A stretch of DNA of 45,844 nt, taken from NCBI GenBank assembly GCA_017456495.1, contig JAFTJI010000026.1, positions 1 through 45,844 on the forward strand, read 5' to 3'. Origin of the DNA: Lentisphaeria bacterium. Lineage in GTDB: Bacteria; Verrucomicrobiota; Lentisphaeria; Victivallales; UBA1829. Position numbers and translations under genes: made by a program. This document shows positions 25,458 through 35,238 of this stretch, piece by piece; positions within the stretch are counted from its first letter, which is position 1; each line of letters starts with the position of its first letter. Under the pieces are notes generated by a model. It ran no database searches. It had not been told where the DNA came from and saw only the letters and a list, made by a program, of their open reading frames with translations.

Positions 25458-28400
25458 ATGAAAAAATTACTGATTTTCTCAGCTTTGGCGGCAGCTCTTT
25501 CTCTTACTGCTGCGCCGAAAGTGGAATTTTCACCCGCAAAGACAGTCACGACGGTCTCTTTCGCGAAAAAAGCACCCGTTGTGGATGGCAAAATCAGCCC
25601 CAACGAATATACCGGATCCTTTGAAAACTTCGGTATGGTATCCTACAACTCTGCGTTTCTGGCAACCCGTCAGGCAAAGAGTTTTGCCGCAATCGACGGT
25701 CAGTATCTTTATCTGGCATGTCAGAGCGAACTGCCCGATCCGGAATCCAAAGTCAAACTGAAAAAACGGTTCAAGAAACGGGACAGTCAGATTCCCATCG
25801 ACGACTGTGTGGAATTTCTTTTCATGCCCAAAGGCGGAAAAGCTCTTTATCACCTGATCCTCAACCCGGCAGATGTCTCTTATGATATTCTCTATCCGGT
25901 GGTAAACGGCGGAGTCAGCACACAGGTTTCCAGAGACTGGGACCCGGAAATCAAGGTAAAGTCCACGATAGAAAACAAACTCTGGACCATTGAAGCACGG
26001 ATCCCCCTGAAAGAAATGGGTGTCAAGCCCGGAAAACGGAATCAGGATTGGTACTTCCAGTTTGCACGCACCTGGAACTTCCCCAGACAGCAGTGTTCTT
26101 TCAACAAAGCCACTATTTTTGCCAATGTTGACCACATGAACCCGGTGAAATTTGCTGTTGCAACTCCCGTTGTCCGCTTCACCGGTATGGGCAATTATGC
26201 GAAGGGCGATCATAACATTGCATTCAAGATCGATAATCCCACCGCAAAGCCTGTGAAGATCAGATATCAGGTCTTCGTCACCTCTGAAGCTGCCCCCCGG
26301 AACCTTGACAATGAAATCGTCGTTGCTCCCGGAAAAACAGAATCCGTTGCACTGAAATTTGTGGAAAAAGCCCGTGTTTCCTGCGATATGAATATTCTTT
26401 TCACAGATGCTGCGACCGGAAAGATCCTGCTTCAGAGAACCCTCGGCTGGCAGCTGCCCCAGGGTCAACGCTGGATCACTCCGGATCTCAAAACCGGCGC
26501 CCAGCTGGAAATCGGGGTCTATCCCTACTATAAACTGATCCGTGCAAGAATCGGAAACCACGGCAGCCCTATCAACGTTCAGAAAGTGACCTCTGCTGTT
26601 ATGCGGATCACCGATGAAAAAGGAAATCCGGTCAGCAAAGATTTCGTACCTGTCAAGCAGGGGACTTCCGGATTCTATGCAGAAATGCCCCTGCCCGCGT
26701 TGAAGAAAGGTAACTATTTTGTCGAAGCGAGACTGAAAAAATCCGACGGTAAAGTGGATGTTTACAAAGCAAAATTCTACTTCAATAAATTTGAATGGGA
26801 ACACAACAAGATCGGTATGGACCGCATTGTTCTTCCGCCTTATAAACCGCTTCAGTATTCCGGCAAAAGCGTGAAAACTCTGATGTCCAGATATGATTTT
26901 GACAGAGGATTTTTCAAGCAGATCGCTTCCGGAAAAGCAGAAAAACTTCTTGCAGAACCGGTTGTGTTGAAAATCAACGGTCAGGTTCCCGGATATACAA
27001 ACTACGGGTTCCGCTGGATCGAAAAATCAAAAGATCTTGCCATTGTGGAAGATTTCGTTGCAATTACAAACGGTCCTGCTGTCAATGTCAGACATGAGCT
27101 GGAATTCGACAACTTCATCAAGACGACTGTCACAGTTGACCCGGGAAAGAGTTACAAGTTCAACTCCATGACGCTTGACATTCCGCTGAATACAGCCTTT
27201 GCGAAACAGATCCACGCCACCTGCAATACCATGAAGTACAACATAGCAGCCGCTCTTCCGGAAAAACAGGGCGAACTCTGGAACTCCATGCAGGGCAAAA
27301 TCCACACTGCAGTTTCCAACAACTTCCGTCCTTACATCTGGGTCGGAAACATGGGAGAAGGTCTGGCATTCTTTGCGGAAAGCGACAAGAATTGGAGCCG
27401 CGATCCCAAGAAGCCCATGGCGCAGGTCATCCGGGAAGGCAACAAAACCATCCTGCGGATCAACTTTGTGGATAAACCGACCGTCAGAAGCAAACCGTTC
27501 AAACTTGTTTTCGGATTCCAGGCAACTCCCACAAGAACCCGTCCGAACTCCAGCCGTCAGCTGACAGAACGGTTCAGTGCCCCCAACTCCGTGCGGATGT
27601 CTCTGCTGGCAGGTGCGGGATGCTGGGCAGCGTTCGAGTATGACTTCTGGCCCATCAACAAAGATTATACATTTCTCAACGAACTTAAGAAGTCTCTCGG
27701 AGGAAAAGGAGACAGAGCCCACGAAAAAGCAGTCATTGAAAAAATGATGCGTCACTTCAAAAATCTCCCCATCGACCGGCAGGGATTCTATCAGCGGCAC
27801 ATGGATCGCGGATTCATCTATGCCCGAATCAGTGATGTCATGGTTCCTTACATGAACCCCCGTGCCACACATCTGCGCTGGGAAGAGTATCAAGTCTTCA
27901 TGGATGAATGGTTCTGCTCCGATTTCCGGGCGAATAATGAAGATGATTACAACAACACACCCTCAAAGAGTTATCAGGATTTCCTGCTTTACTGTAACCG
28001 GAAACTTGTCCGGGAAGGTCTTCAGGGGATCTACTATGATAACATCCGCGACTGGCACAACCCGAACCCTGTGACCGGGCCTGCTTATGTCATGGAAAAC
28101 GGAAAAGTCCAGCCTTATTTCGATATCTTTGACATGCGTAACCTGATCAAACGTACAGCGATCATGGTTTATCAGGAAGGAACAAAGATCTTTGACAACA
28201 GACCTCTTCTGGTTCTGCATATGACAAACACCAACCTTGTTCCGTTCATGAGTCTGGGAAGTATTCAGCTTGACATGGAAGCCATGTTCGGCGCAATGGA
28301 TTTCCAGGACCGGTTCACCGAAGATTACATCAAAGTCTGTACCCTCGGTCTCCAGACCGGATGTATCCCGGAAGTTCTGATCCAGATCTCCGGCAACAAT

Positions 28401-28802
28401 AAGGAGTTTGTCACAAGAACATTCCTTGCTGTCACATTGGCTTATGATATTCCCATGGTTCTCAACGGCGGAGGACCGACAGCTGTCTGGAACAAGACCT
28501 GGACAAAGCTCAAAGGACTCGGCTACGGAACAGATAAGATGGAAGTCTTCCCCTGCTTCGCTCCGTCCGGAAAAGTTTCAACGGATGCAAAGAAACTCCG
28601 TCTGACAGAATACCGCTTGAAAGATGGCAGAACACTTGTTGCCGCCTGCAGTTTCGGTCATGCCGGAAAAGCAAAAATCAAATTTGCATTCCCTGTGAAG
28701 GAAGCCAGAAACCTTGAAACAGGAAAAGCTCTTCCCTTCAGTGGAAATACCGTTGAAATCGACCTCAAGAAACACGATTTCAGGCTCATCAGCGTAAAGT
28801 AA
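25458..28802 (+). CDS. Secreted CBM9-like plus DUF6067 (GH123-like) enzyme
   Basis: The 1114-residue protein has a signal peptide (MKKLLIFSALAAALSLTAA). Residues ~35-225 resemble a CBM9-like domain (APVVDGKISPNEYTGSFENF and DDCVEFLFMP). A beta-rich middle follows, then from ~450 a DUF6067/GH123-like region: NYGFRWIEKSKDLAIVEDF, barrel strands with DVMVPYMNPRATH, GLQGIYYDNIRDW and GSIQLDMEAMFG, and a final beta domain. The acidic pair in YYDNIRDW is a candidate for catalysis. GH123 enzymes cleave N-acetylgalactosamine; I do not claim the same substrate here. It is the largest gene of the operon and likely its main depolymerase or exo-enzyme. Confidence 0.7.
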   Translation: MKKLLIFSALAAALSLTAAPKVEFSPAKTVTTVSFAKKAPVVDGKISPNEYTGSFENFGMVSYNSAFLATRQAKSFAAIDGQYLYLACQSELPDPESKVKLKKRFKKRDSQIPIDDCVEFLFMPKGGKALYHLILNPADVSYDILYPVVNGGVSTQVSRDWDPEIKVKSTIENKLWTIEARIPLKEMGVKPGKRNQDWYFQFARTWNFPRQQCSFNKATIFANVDHMNPVKFAVATPVVRFTGMGNYAKGDHNIAFKIDNPTAKPVKIRYQVFVTSEAAPRNLDNEIVVAPGKTESVALKFVEKARVSCDMNILFTDAATGKILLQRTLGWQLPQGQRWITPDLKTGAQLEIGVYPYYKLIRARIGNHGSPINVQKVTSAVMRITDEKGNPVSKDFVPVKQGTSGFYAEMPLPALKKGNYFVEARLKKSDGKVDVYKAKFYFNKFEWEHNKIGMDRIVLPPYKPLQYSGKSVKTLMSRYDFDRGFFKQIASGKAEKLLAEPVVLKINGQVPGYTNYGFRWIEKSKDLAIVEDFVAITNGPAVNVRHELEFDNFIKTTVTVDPGKSYKFNSMTLDIPLNTAFAKQIHATCNTMKYNIAAALPEKQGELWNSMQGKIHTAVSNNFRPYIWVGNMGEGLAFFAESDKNWSRDPKKPMAQVIREGNKTILRINFVDKPTVRSKPFKLVFGFQATPTRTRPNSSRQLTERFSAPNSVRMSLLAGAGCWAAFEYDFWPINKDYTFLNELKKSLGGKGDRAHEKAVIEKMMRHFKNLPIDRQGFYQRHMDRGFIYARISDVMVPYMNPRATHLRWEEYQVFMDEWFCSDFRANNEDDYNNTPSKSYQDFLLYCNRKLVREGLQGIYYDNIRDWHNPNPVTGPAYVMENGKVQPYFDIFDMRNLIKRTAIMVYQEGTKIFDNRPLLVLHMTNTNLVPFMSLGSIQLDMEAMFGAMDFQDRFTEDYIKVCTLGLQTGCIPEVLIQISGNNKEFVTRTFLAVTLAYDIPMVLNGGGPTAVWNKTWTKLKGLGYGTDKMEVFPCFAPSGKVSTDAKKLRLTEYRLKDGRTLVAACSFGHAGKAKIKFAFPVKEARNLETGKALPFSGNTVEIDLKKHDFRLISVK

Positions 28803-28815
28803 AAAGGAGAATATC

Positions 28816-29568
28816 ATGAAAAAACTTTTGACAATTCTTTCCATAGCAGCGATTGTCTGCGGGGCGGCGGCACAGAAATCCGCCCCCATGCCGAAATTTG
28901 TGGATGCAGTCTCGTTCTACATCTCTTTCGATGATGAGACAGCCGATGCAGATATCACGGAAGGCAGACACAAGCCCATGGTTGTACGGGGCAAAAAAGT
29001 CTTTGCAGAGGGGATCCGCGGAAAGGCGGCTCTCTGCGGACAGAACGGCGCACAGTTCCGCTATTACCGCAAGGACAACCTGAACTTTGATCAGGCGGGA
29101 ACCATTGTTTTCTTCTACAAAGGTGCATTCAAATCCCTGAAATCCGGTCCCCGGACATTCTTCTGGGGAATCGAATCCAACTCCGGTTATATCGGACAGC
29201 ACCTTGCAAACGATCCCAAAACCCTGTGTCCCTGCAAGCGGGAACTTCATACCATGTACCTCTTCGGAAAGCGGATCAAAAACCGGACTTTCTTCACCAA
29301 ACTTTCCGGTGGGGAAGCCGGTTGCGAAAAGTGGCACATGCTTGCATTTTCCTGGGCTCCCGGACAGATCAGCATCAAATTTGACAATGAACCGTCCAAG
29401 AACTATCCCACCACTTTTGAAATGACAGAAGCCGATTTCCCGGCAAACAACTTCTCTGTCGGCAGTTGTTCCCACTGGGAATATTATATTGACGAGTTCA
29501 CCATCTACAGCCGCCGTTTGAGCGATGTGGAACTCTCAGAGATCTACGAGTACTACTTCAAGAAATAA
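28816..29568 (+). CDS. Secreted LamG/concanavalin-like protein
   Basis: The 250-residue protein has a signal peptide (MKKLLTILSIAAIVCGAAA). The mature part follows a LamG-like pattern: FYISFDDETADADI near the start, AGTIVFFYKG, WHMLAFSWAPGQISIKFDN and the closing YYIDEFTIYSRRLSDVELS. Such jelly-roll domains usually bind glycans. No catalytic glutamate motif is apparent. It sits 13 bp after the DUF6067 gene, so a binding partner for that enzyme is the likely role. Confidence 0.8.
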   Translation: MKKLLTILSIAAIVCGAAAQKSAPMPKFVDAVSFYISFDDETADADITEGRHKPMVVRGKKVFAEGIRGKAALCGQNGAQFRYYRKDNLNFDQAGTIVFFYKGAFKSLKSGPRTFFWGIESNSGYIGQHLANDPKTLCPCKRELHTMYLFGKRIKNRTFFTKLSGGEAGCEKWHMLAFSWAPGQISIKFDNEPSKNYPTTFEMTEADFPANNFSVGSCSHWEYYIDEFTIYSRRLSDVELSEIYEYYFKK

Positions 29569-29577
29569 GGATCGGAC

Positions 29578-31608
29578 ATGAAGACAGTTTTTCCTGAAAA
29601 TCAGGTCAACTATGTTCTGCGGATGTATCTGCCCCGCTGGAACTATGAAAAAATCATCGCAGATATCATCAAATTCTGCAAAGAAACCGGCACGGAACAT
29701 GTGATGCTCTTCACCGATGCGCAGCATATGGTCTGGAACCAGCTGACCATCGAAGAAGCCCGGGAAGAAGCGGAAAATATCAGCCGCGCCATCGAAGATC
29801 TCGGCAAACACGGCATCAAAGTGGGGATCAACTCTTCCTACAACATGCTCATGTCGCGGTTCGATCACACGGAACATAATCCGCAGTACAAATACTGGGC
29901 AACTCTGGCAGACGGCACTTGTGATAAACGCACACCGTGTCTGCTGGATCCCGCTCTGAAAGTGTATCTGGATGAGTTCTACCGGATCCTTGCCGCAACC
30001 AATGCAGAGTATATCTATATCGACGACGACCACCGGTATATTTTTGCCGGACGGAACAACACCTGGGGCTGCATGTGTGACCTGCACCTTGCGGAATTTT
30101 CCAAACTCACGGGCAAAGAGTGGACAAGACCGGAACTTCAGAAAGCGATCCTCAATGACAAAGCTGTTCAGAAACAGTGGATCATGTTCCTGAAAAAGCC
30201 GTTGGAAGAGCTGGCGGCTGTCATCAGCAATGCAGTCCACAGCGTCAATCCGGAAATGACGGTCGGGGTCATGGTTCCCTGTCTGCACTGCACAACGCTT
30301 TATGACTATGATCTGCCGAAAATGGCACGGATCTTCCAGCCGGAAGGCAAACTTCTGCTGCGCCCCTGTATCGGACCTTACAGTGACCGCGACCGTCAGC
30401 AGATCGTGCCGGGTCTGTTCTACATGGAAACCATCGGACACATCATGGGCGATTCTGCCGAATACACGCCGGAAATCGAAACCACTCCCTTTACCCGCTT
30501 CTCAAAGAGCATGGAAGTCATCCGGTTCCACATCTCCCAGGGGATCATCAACCGGATGTTCAACCCGGCGATCTCTGCTTGCGGATATGTGGGAAACAGC
30601 CCGTTCTTTGAACCGGAAATCGCCAAAATGCTCAAACGGGAAAAGCCCTACTTTGAAGCATTGCGGAAAATCGCTTCGGAACGCGGCACCAAAAAGGGAG
30701 TCGGCTTGAGATATCACCGGAGTTCCGCTTTGAATACGCCCAATATGTACTCCGCCATCTCGGACTATTATCTCCCGGCATTCGCTCACCACGATTTCCT
30801 CGCCAACAGCGGATTCTGTCTGACTTATGACAAATCCCCCGTGACATTCCTTGCCGGAGACAGTGTTTATTCCTTCTCCGATGAACAGCTCATGGAATAT
30901 CTCAAAGGAAATCTGATCCTTGATTCCGTTGCAGCCAAAGCATTTGCGGACCGCGGGCTTCTGGAGTACACCGGAGCAAGCACGGCAAAGATGGATGTCC
31001 CCTTCGGCGCAGAATACTTCTCCGATCCGGAATACTGCGGAGAATATGCCGGAACTTACGGCCCGCTGAAAGATACTCCGCTGAGCGATGTCCAGAAGAT
31101 CGTTGATGTTCAGGAAGGTGCAAAAGTTCTTTCCGAACTGACCAACCACGATCTGGAAACCATCTGTCCGGCAATGACCATCTTTGAAAACAAACTGGGC
31201 GGAAAAGTCGCTGTCATGGCTCTCCGTGTGGGACCTGCCGCATACGATCTGCGCCACTTCATCAGCTATCAGAAACAGCTGCTCATGCGGAACATTCTGA
31301 ACTGGATGGATCCCATGGCGATCCCCGCTTTCGTGGAAGATCCCGCCTGCTTCGCCGTTCAGTATTTCGACAACGGAAAAGATGTCCTCATCGGGCTTAC
31401 CAATACGTCCTATGATATCGCCCATGAATTGACCATCTCCTTTACCGACAAGGCATTGGATCCGGAAAACGGAAAATATCTCCGGGAAGATGGAGAACTC
31501 CGTCCGTTCTCTGAAATCGCGGTCAAACTGGATAACGGAAAATGGAAGATCACGAAAGATCTTTCCATCTTCCACTACTTTGCAATTCAAATTCCGAAGA
31601 AAGGATAA
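29578..31608 (+). CDS. Cytoplasmic GH42-like hydrolase (family uncertain)
   Basis: The 676-residue protein lacks a signal peptide. Residues ~15-400 look like a TIM barrel with EHVMLFTDAQHM, IKVGINSSYNMLMSR, EYIYIDDDHRYIFAG and METIGHIMGDSAEYTPEIE. Residues ~400-580 look like the glutamine-amidotransferase-like trimerisation domain of GH42 enzymes (ISDYYLPAFAHHDFLANSG and DEQLMEYLKGNLILD), and a small beta domain closes the protein. I infer an intracellular exo-glycosidase acting on imported oligosaccharide. The acids in IDDDHR and SAEYTP are candidates only. The gap to the gene before is 9 bp and to the gene after 5 bp. Confidence 0.62.
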   Translation: MKTVFPENQVNYVLRMYLPRWNYEKIIADIIKFCKETGTEHVMLFTDAQHMVWNQLTIEEAREEAENISRAIEDLGKHGIKVGINSSYNMLMSRFDHTEHNPQYKYWATLADGTCDKRTPCLLDPALKVYLDEFYRILAATNAEYIYIDDDHRYIFAGRNNTWGCMCDLHLAEFSKLTGKEWTRPELQKAILNDKAVQKQWIMFLKKPLEELAAVISNAVHSVNPEMTVGVMVPCLHCTTLYDYDLPKMARIFQPEGKLLLRPCIGPYSDRDRQQIVPGLFYMETIGHIMGDSAEYTPEIETTPFTRFSKSMEVIRFHISQGIINRMFNPAISACGYVGNSPFFEPEIAKMLKREKPYFEALRKIASERGTKKGVGLRYHRSSALNTPNMYSAISDYYLPAFAHHDFLANSGFCLTYDKSPVTFLAGDSVYSFSDEQLMEYLKGNLILDSVAAKAFADRGLLEYTGASTAKMDVPFGAEYFSDPEYCGEYAGTYGPLKDTPLSDVQKIVDVQEGAKVLSELTNHDLETICPAMTIFENKLGGKVAVMALRVGPAAYDLRHFISYQKQLLMRNILNWMDPMAIPAFVEDPACFAVQYFDNGKDVLIGLTNTSYDIAHELTISFTDKALDPENGKYLREDGELRPFSEIAVKLDNGKWKITKDLSIFHYFAIQIPKKG

Positions 31609-31613
31609 AACAA

Positions 31614-33101
31614 ATGAAACATCTCATCACATCACTGCTGCTTGCGGCATGTGTTCTGCCTCTTTCCGCAGAAGTTCTGAAAAATGATACTTTTGCAAAG
31701 AATCTCCGCGGCTGGAACGCTCCGGCTTACTGGGCTGGAAAAGTCTCTAAAGTAAAAGTTGACGGCAAAGACTGTCTGCTTCTGGAATCCGGCAAACGGA
31801 ATGACGAACTTTTCGGCAGAGCGTTGGGCTACAACAGAAATATCAATTATTTCCCCGGCGATACTGTTAAAATCACTGTCAAAGCAAAAGGCGAAGGGAA
31901 ACTTGCCTGCGGTGCACTTGCCTATCATTTCGGAAAAGGTCAGCCCAACTATTGCCGTGACGGAGCAAGAGATCTCACCTCTGAGTTCCAGACTTTCACA
32001 TTCACCTGCAAGCTGAATGAACGGTTTGAAAAACTTCTTTCTTTCATTGAAGTTCAGGGTGTCGGGAAAGTTTATGTGGAATCTTTCCACATGGAAACCG
32101 TCGTCCCTGCAGCCGGTTCCGTGAAGTCTGATAAAGATATCCAGATGGCTTCTGTCAAAAATCCGGTCAAAGCAGTCACATTTTCAACCAGCTTCAAGAA
32201 TCAGGAATTTACCATTTCTCTGAAAAACGGAAATAACGTCACTTATCAGAAAGTCAAAGCTGATTCCAATGGAAAAATCTCTGTTGCAACTGAAAAATTG
32301 ACACCCGGATTCTGGGAAATTTCTGCGTCCAACAACGGAAAAAATGCCATTGCCTATGTAGAGGTCCAGCCGGAAACTATCTATCAGGCAACAAACGACA
32401 CCGCAAAGAAAATCAAACTCGCCAAACCGGTAAGAGTTCTTTTCCTCGGAGACTCTCTCTCCGACTTCTATCGCGGCTATAACTACATCGACCGCATCAG
32501 TTTCTGGGTCAACAAGTACAATCCCGGAAAATTCACCTTCCGCAACGCCGGAGTCGGCGGAGATTTCTGCAAACGCATGGAAGACCGCTTGAACGGTGCT
32601 CTGGTCAAGAGAAATTATGCGTACAGACAGAATATGTACAACGGTCTTTTCGATGAAAAGTTTGATATCATCTTCCTGTTTCTCGGACAGAATGATACCA
32701 GATCGTTCCGCAAGACAAACTTCACCAAGCAGGAAACCCCGCCGGCATTGCAGCAAAAATGCCTGACCAATATCTGCAAGATCCTCAAGAGCAAATTCCC
32801 CCAGGCGAAGATCATCATGATCGCACCCTCCCCCTCCTATGAAAAACTGTTCCTGGATCGCGCAAAGAAATGGAATCCTTCCATCAATATGGTAATGTAC
32901 GGAAAGAAAGATCTGGTTGATCTCTACCATGCGGAAAACAAAAAATTCTGCGCTGCCAATAACATTCCTTACATCGACATTCTCTCTGTCATGCGGGCTG
33001 CACCCTCCATCAAGGATCTTTATGTTTCAGATGGAGTTCACCTGAGTCCTCTCGGCGGCAGAGTGATTGCGGATGAAATTCTGAAATTCCTTGCAAAATA
33101 A
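31614..33101 (+). CDS. Secreted SGNH-hydrolase esterase with N-terminal binding domain
   Basis: The 495-residue protein starts at the ATG at 31614 (AAAGGAT upstream), giving the signal peptide MKHLITSLLLAACVLPLSA. Residues ~20-160 resemble a CBM4/9-type sandwich (NDTFAKNLRGWNAPAYWAG). From ~265 an SGNH domain shows VLFLGDSLSDFYRG (Ser), FRNAGVGGDF (Gly), FLFLGQNDTR (Asn) and VSDGVHLSPLGG (Asp and His). It is probably a carbohydrate acetyl esterase of the xylan-esterase type. It is the last gene of the operon, followed by a strong terminator. Confidence 0.82.
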   Translation: MKHLITSLLLAACVLPLSAEVLKNDTFAKNLRGWNAPAYWAGKVSKVKVDGKDCLLLESGKRNDELFGRALGYNRNINYFPGDTVKITVKAKGEGKLACGALAYHFGKGQPNYCRDGARDLTSEFQTFTFTCKLNERFEKLLSFIEVQGVGKVYVESFHMETVVPAAGSVKSDKDIQMASVKNPVKAVTFSTSFKNQEFTISLKNGNNVTYQKVKADSNGKISVATEKLTPGFWEISASNNGKNAIAYVEVQPETIYQATNDTAKKIKLAKPVRVLFLGDSLSDFYRGYNYIDRISFWVNKYNPGKFTFRNAGVGGDFCKRMEDRLNGALVKRNYAYRQNMYNGLFDEKFDIIFLFLGQNDTRSFRKTNFTKQETPPALQQKCLTNICKILKSKFPQAKIIMIAPSPSYEKLFLDRAKKWNPSINMVMYGKKDLVDLYHAENKKFCAANNIPYIDILSVMRAAPSIKDLYVSDGVHLSPLGGRVIADEILKFLAK

Positions 33102-33126
33102 GCATTTTGTAAAAGTTTTTCACTTG

Positions 33127-33164
33127 GAGCAATGGAAAAACCTTCCATTGCTCTTCCTTTTTTT
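33127..33164 (+). terminator. Intrinsic terminator of the second glycan operon
   Basis: GAGCAATGGAA (33127-33137) pairs perfectly over 11 bp with TTCCATTGCTC (33143-33153) around a 5-nt loop, followed by TTCCTTTTTTT. It is the strongest terminator in the window. Confidence 0.93.
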
Positions 33165-33174
33165 AAAGTATGAT

Positions 33175-33202
33175 TTGTAATGTATGGAGGCTATGCTATA
33201 TT
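33175..33202 (+). promoter_or_regulatory. Promoter of the etfBA-dehydrogenase-permease operon
   Basis: TTGTAA (33175-33180), 16 bp, TATATT (33197-33202) preceded by TATGC. It begins 10 bp after the upstream terminator and lies about 36 bp before the start at 33239. Confidence 0.7.
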
Positions 33203-33238
33203 AGCGATAATGAAGGGATTTTTAAGCAGAGGTATCTT

Positions 33239-34039
33239 ATGAAAATTGCTGTCTGTATCAAGCAGGTTCCGGGGACGGCACAGGTCGAAATTGACCCCGT
33301 AACCGGTGTTTTGAAACGGGATGGTGTGGAATCAAAGATGAATCCATACGATCTTTACGCATTGGAAACCGCTCTGCGGTTCAAACAGGAATACGGTGCA
33401 GAGCTGACCGTTATTACAATGGGACCGCCCCAGGCACAGGCTGTCATCAGAGAAGCCTTTATGATGGGAGTCGATCACGGTTTTCTGCTCTCCGACCGCA
33501 GATTCGGCGGGGCGGATGTTCTTGCAACGTCCTACACCATCTCTCAAGGACTGCGTGCCACCGGGGATTTTGATCTCATCATTTGCGGAAAACAGACCAC
33601 TGACGGCGACACCGCTCAGGTTGGTTCCGAACTGGCAGAATTTCTTGATATCCCCCATGTGACCAGTGTCTGCAAAGTTCATGGGATCGACACCGACGGG
33701 ATCACGGTCGACCTGGATCTTCCGCTGCATATCCAGACCGCAAAAGTCAAGTTCCCCTGTCTGATCACTGTGGAAAAAGGAATTTTTGAACCCAGACTGC
33801 CTTCTTACAAGCTGAAACTTGCCACCGCTGACCGGGAAATCAAGGTTCTGACTCTTGACGATCTGACCGATAAGGATCCGGCGCATTACGGGTTGAACGG
33901 TTCTCCGACTCAAGTCAAACGGATTTTCCCGCCGGAACACTCCACCACACGGGAAATGTGGGATGGCGAAAACGATGAACTGAGCAGCCGTCTTTTCCGT
34001 TTTCTCAATGACAACAAATATCTTCAGCAGTTGAGGTGA
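33239..34039 (+). CDS. etfB: Electron transfer flavoprotein beta subunit, bifurcating type
   Basis: The 266-residue protein starts MKIAVCIKQVPGTAQVEID. VITMGPPQAQAVIREAFMMG and the following SDRRFGGADVLATS are the pattern of EtfB from the electron-bifurcating ETF group, where this subunit holds the bifurcating FAD and binds NAD. KQTTDGDTAQVGSELAEFL is also typical. The start at 33239 follows AGAGGT and lies downstream of the -10; an in-frame ATG at 33170 lies upstream of the promoter. It is equivalent to LctB of Acetobacterium by context. Confidence 0.9.
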   Translation: MKIAVCIKQVPGTAQVEIDPVTGVLKRDGVESKMNPYDLYALETALRFKQEYGAELTVITMGPPQAQAVIREAFMMGVDHGFLLSDRRFGGADVLATSYTISQGLRATGDFDLIICGKQTTDGDTAQVGSELAEFLDIPHVTSVCKVHGIDTDGITVDLDLPLHIQTAKVKFPCLITVEKGIFEPRLPSYKLKLATADREIKVLTLDDLTDKDPAHYGLNGSPTQVKRIFPPEHSTTREMWDGENDELSSRLFRFLNDNKYLQQLR

Positions 34040-34042
34040 TCT

Positions 34043-35236
34043 ATGCCGCATATTGAAATTCATCAGGATAAAGCGGCGGGCAGACAGCAGGAGCTGGTGT
34101 CTCTCTGTCCTTTCGGAGCCATCGAAAACACCGATGGCAAGCTCTCCATCAGCGCAGCCTGCCGGATGTGCCGTCTGTGCATCAGAAAAGGGGATGGCGT
34201 TTTTGAATTTGTGGAAGATTCCGCTCCCGGCGTGGATAAATCCCTGTGGAAAGGGATTGCCGTTGTTGCCGAAATCGAAGAGGGCGATATTCACCCTGTG
34301 ACCTTTGAGTTGATCGGAAAAGCAAAAGAGCTTGCCGCGAAGGTGAATGATCCGGTTTATTGTCTCATGATCGGTTCCGGAATCAGCGAAAAAGCGAATC
34401 TGCTGCTGGAATATGGTGCGGATGAAGTTTTCGTTTACGATCAGGAGGAACTGAAACATTTCCGGATCGAACCTTATACTGCAGTCATGGAAGATTTTAT
34501 CAATCGGATCAAGCCTTCTTCTGTGCTGGTCGGCGGAACTCCTGCCGGACGTTCTCTTGCCCCCCGCGCTGCCGCCCGGTTCCGTACCGGCCTGACCGCT
34601 GACTGCACGAAACTTGACATTTCTGAAAGCACCGATCTTGACCAGATCCGTCCCGCTTACGGCGGAAATATCATGGCACACATCAACACTCCGCGACACC
34701 GTCCGCAGTTCGCGACGGTCCGTTACAAGATTTTCTCCATTCCGCAGAAGAAAGCGAATCCGGATGGCAAGATCCACGCCTGTTCATTAGCACCGGAAAA
34801 GCTGAGATCCGGAATCGAAATTACCAAAACGGAGTGGAAGAGTCTGGAAAAAGGAATTGAGGAAGCTGAAGTTCTGGTAGTTGCCGGACGGGGCGTGAAG
34901 AAAGCGGAAGATATCGCTATGCTTCAGGAACTTGCATCGCTTCTCGGCGGAAAAGTCGCTTCCACCCGTGCCGTTGTGGAAGCCGGCTGGGTCGATGCCC
35001 GCTGCCAGATCGGGTTGAGCGGACGTACCGTGAAACCGAAACTTCTAATCACCTGCGGAGTTTCCGGGGCGATCCAGTTCGTTGCCGGCATGAACAGTTC
35101 TGAAAAAATCATTGCGATCAACACAGATGAAAACGCGCCGATCTTCAATGTGGCGCATATCGGGATCAAAGGCGACCTCTACAAAATCGTACCTGAATTG
35201 ATCCGTCAGATCAAAGAATCCAGAGGGGAGGCGTAA
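34043..35236 (+). CDS. etfA: Electron transfer flavoprotein alpha subunit with ferredoxin-like domain
   Basis: The 397-residue protein has an N-terminal extension with Cys22-Pro and C40-x2-C43-x2-C46. This spacing is that of one half of a two-cluster ferredoxin, giving one [4Fe-4S] cluster. The ETF alpha core follows, ending with the FAD site: [37 protein letters not shown] and [19 protein letters not shown]. The layout matches LctC and CarE of bifurcating complexes. It starts 3 bp after etfB and ends 2 bp before the dehydrogenase gene. Confidence 0.9.
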   Translation: MPHIEIHQDKAAGRQQELVSLCPFGAIENTDGKLSISAACRMCRLCIRKGDGVFEFVEDSAPGVDKSLWKGIAVVAEIEEGDIHPVTFELIGKAKELAAKVNDPVYCLMIGSGISEKANLLLEYGADEVFVYDQEELKHFRIEPYTAVMEDFINRIKPSSVLVGGTPAGRSLAPRAAARFRTGLTADCTKLDISESTDLDQIRPAYGGNIMAHINTPRHRPQFATVRYKIFSIPQKKANPDGKIHACSLAPEKLRSGIEITKTEWKSLEKGIEEAEVLVVAGRGVKKAEDIAMLQELASLLGGKVASTRAVVEAGWVDARCQIGLSGRTVKPKLLITCGVSGAIQFVAGMNSSEKIIAINTDENAPIFNVAHIGIKGDLYKIVPELIRQIKESRGEA

Positions 35237-35238
35237 TC

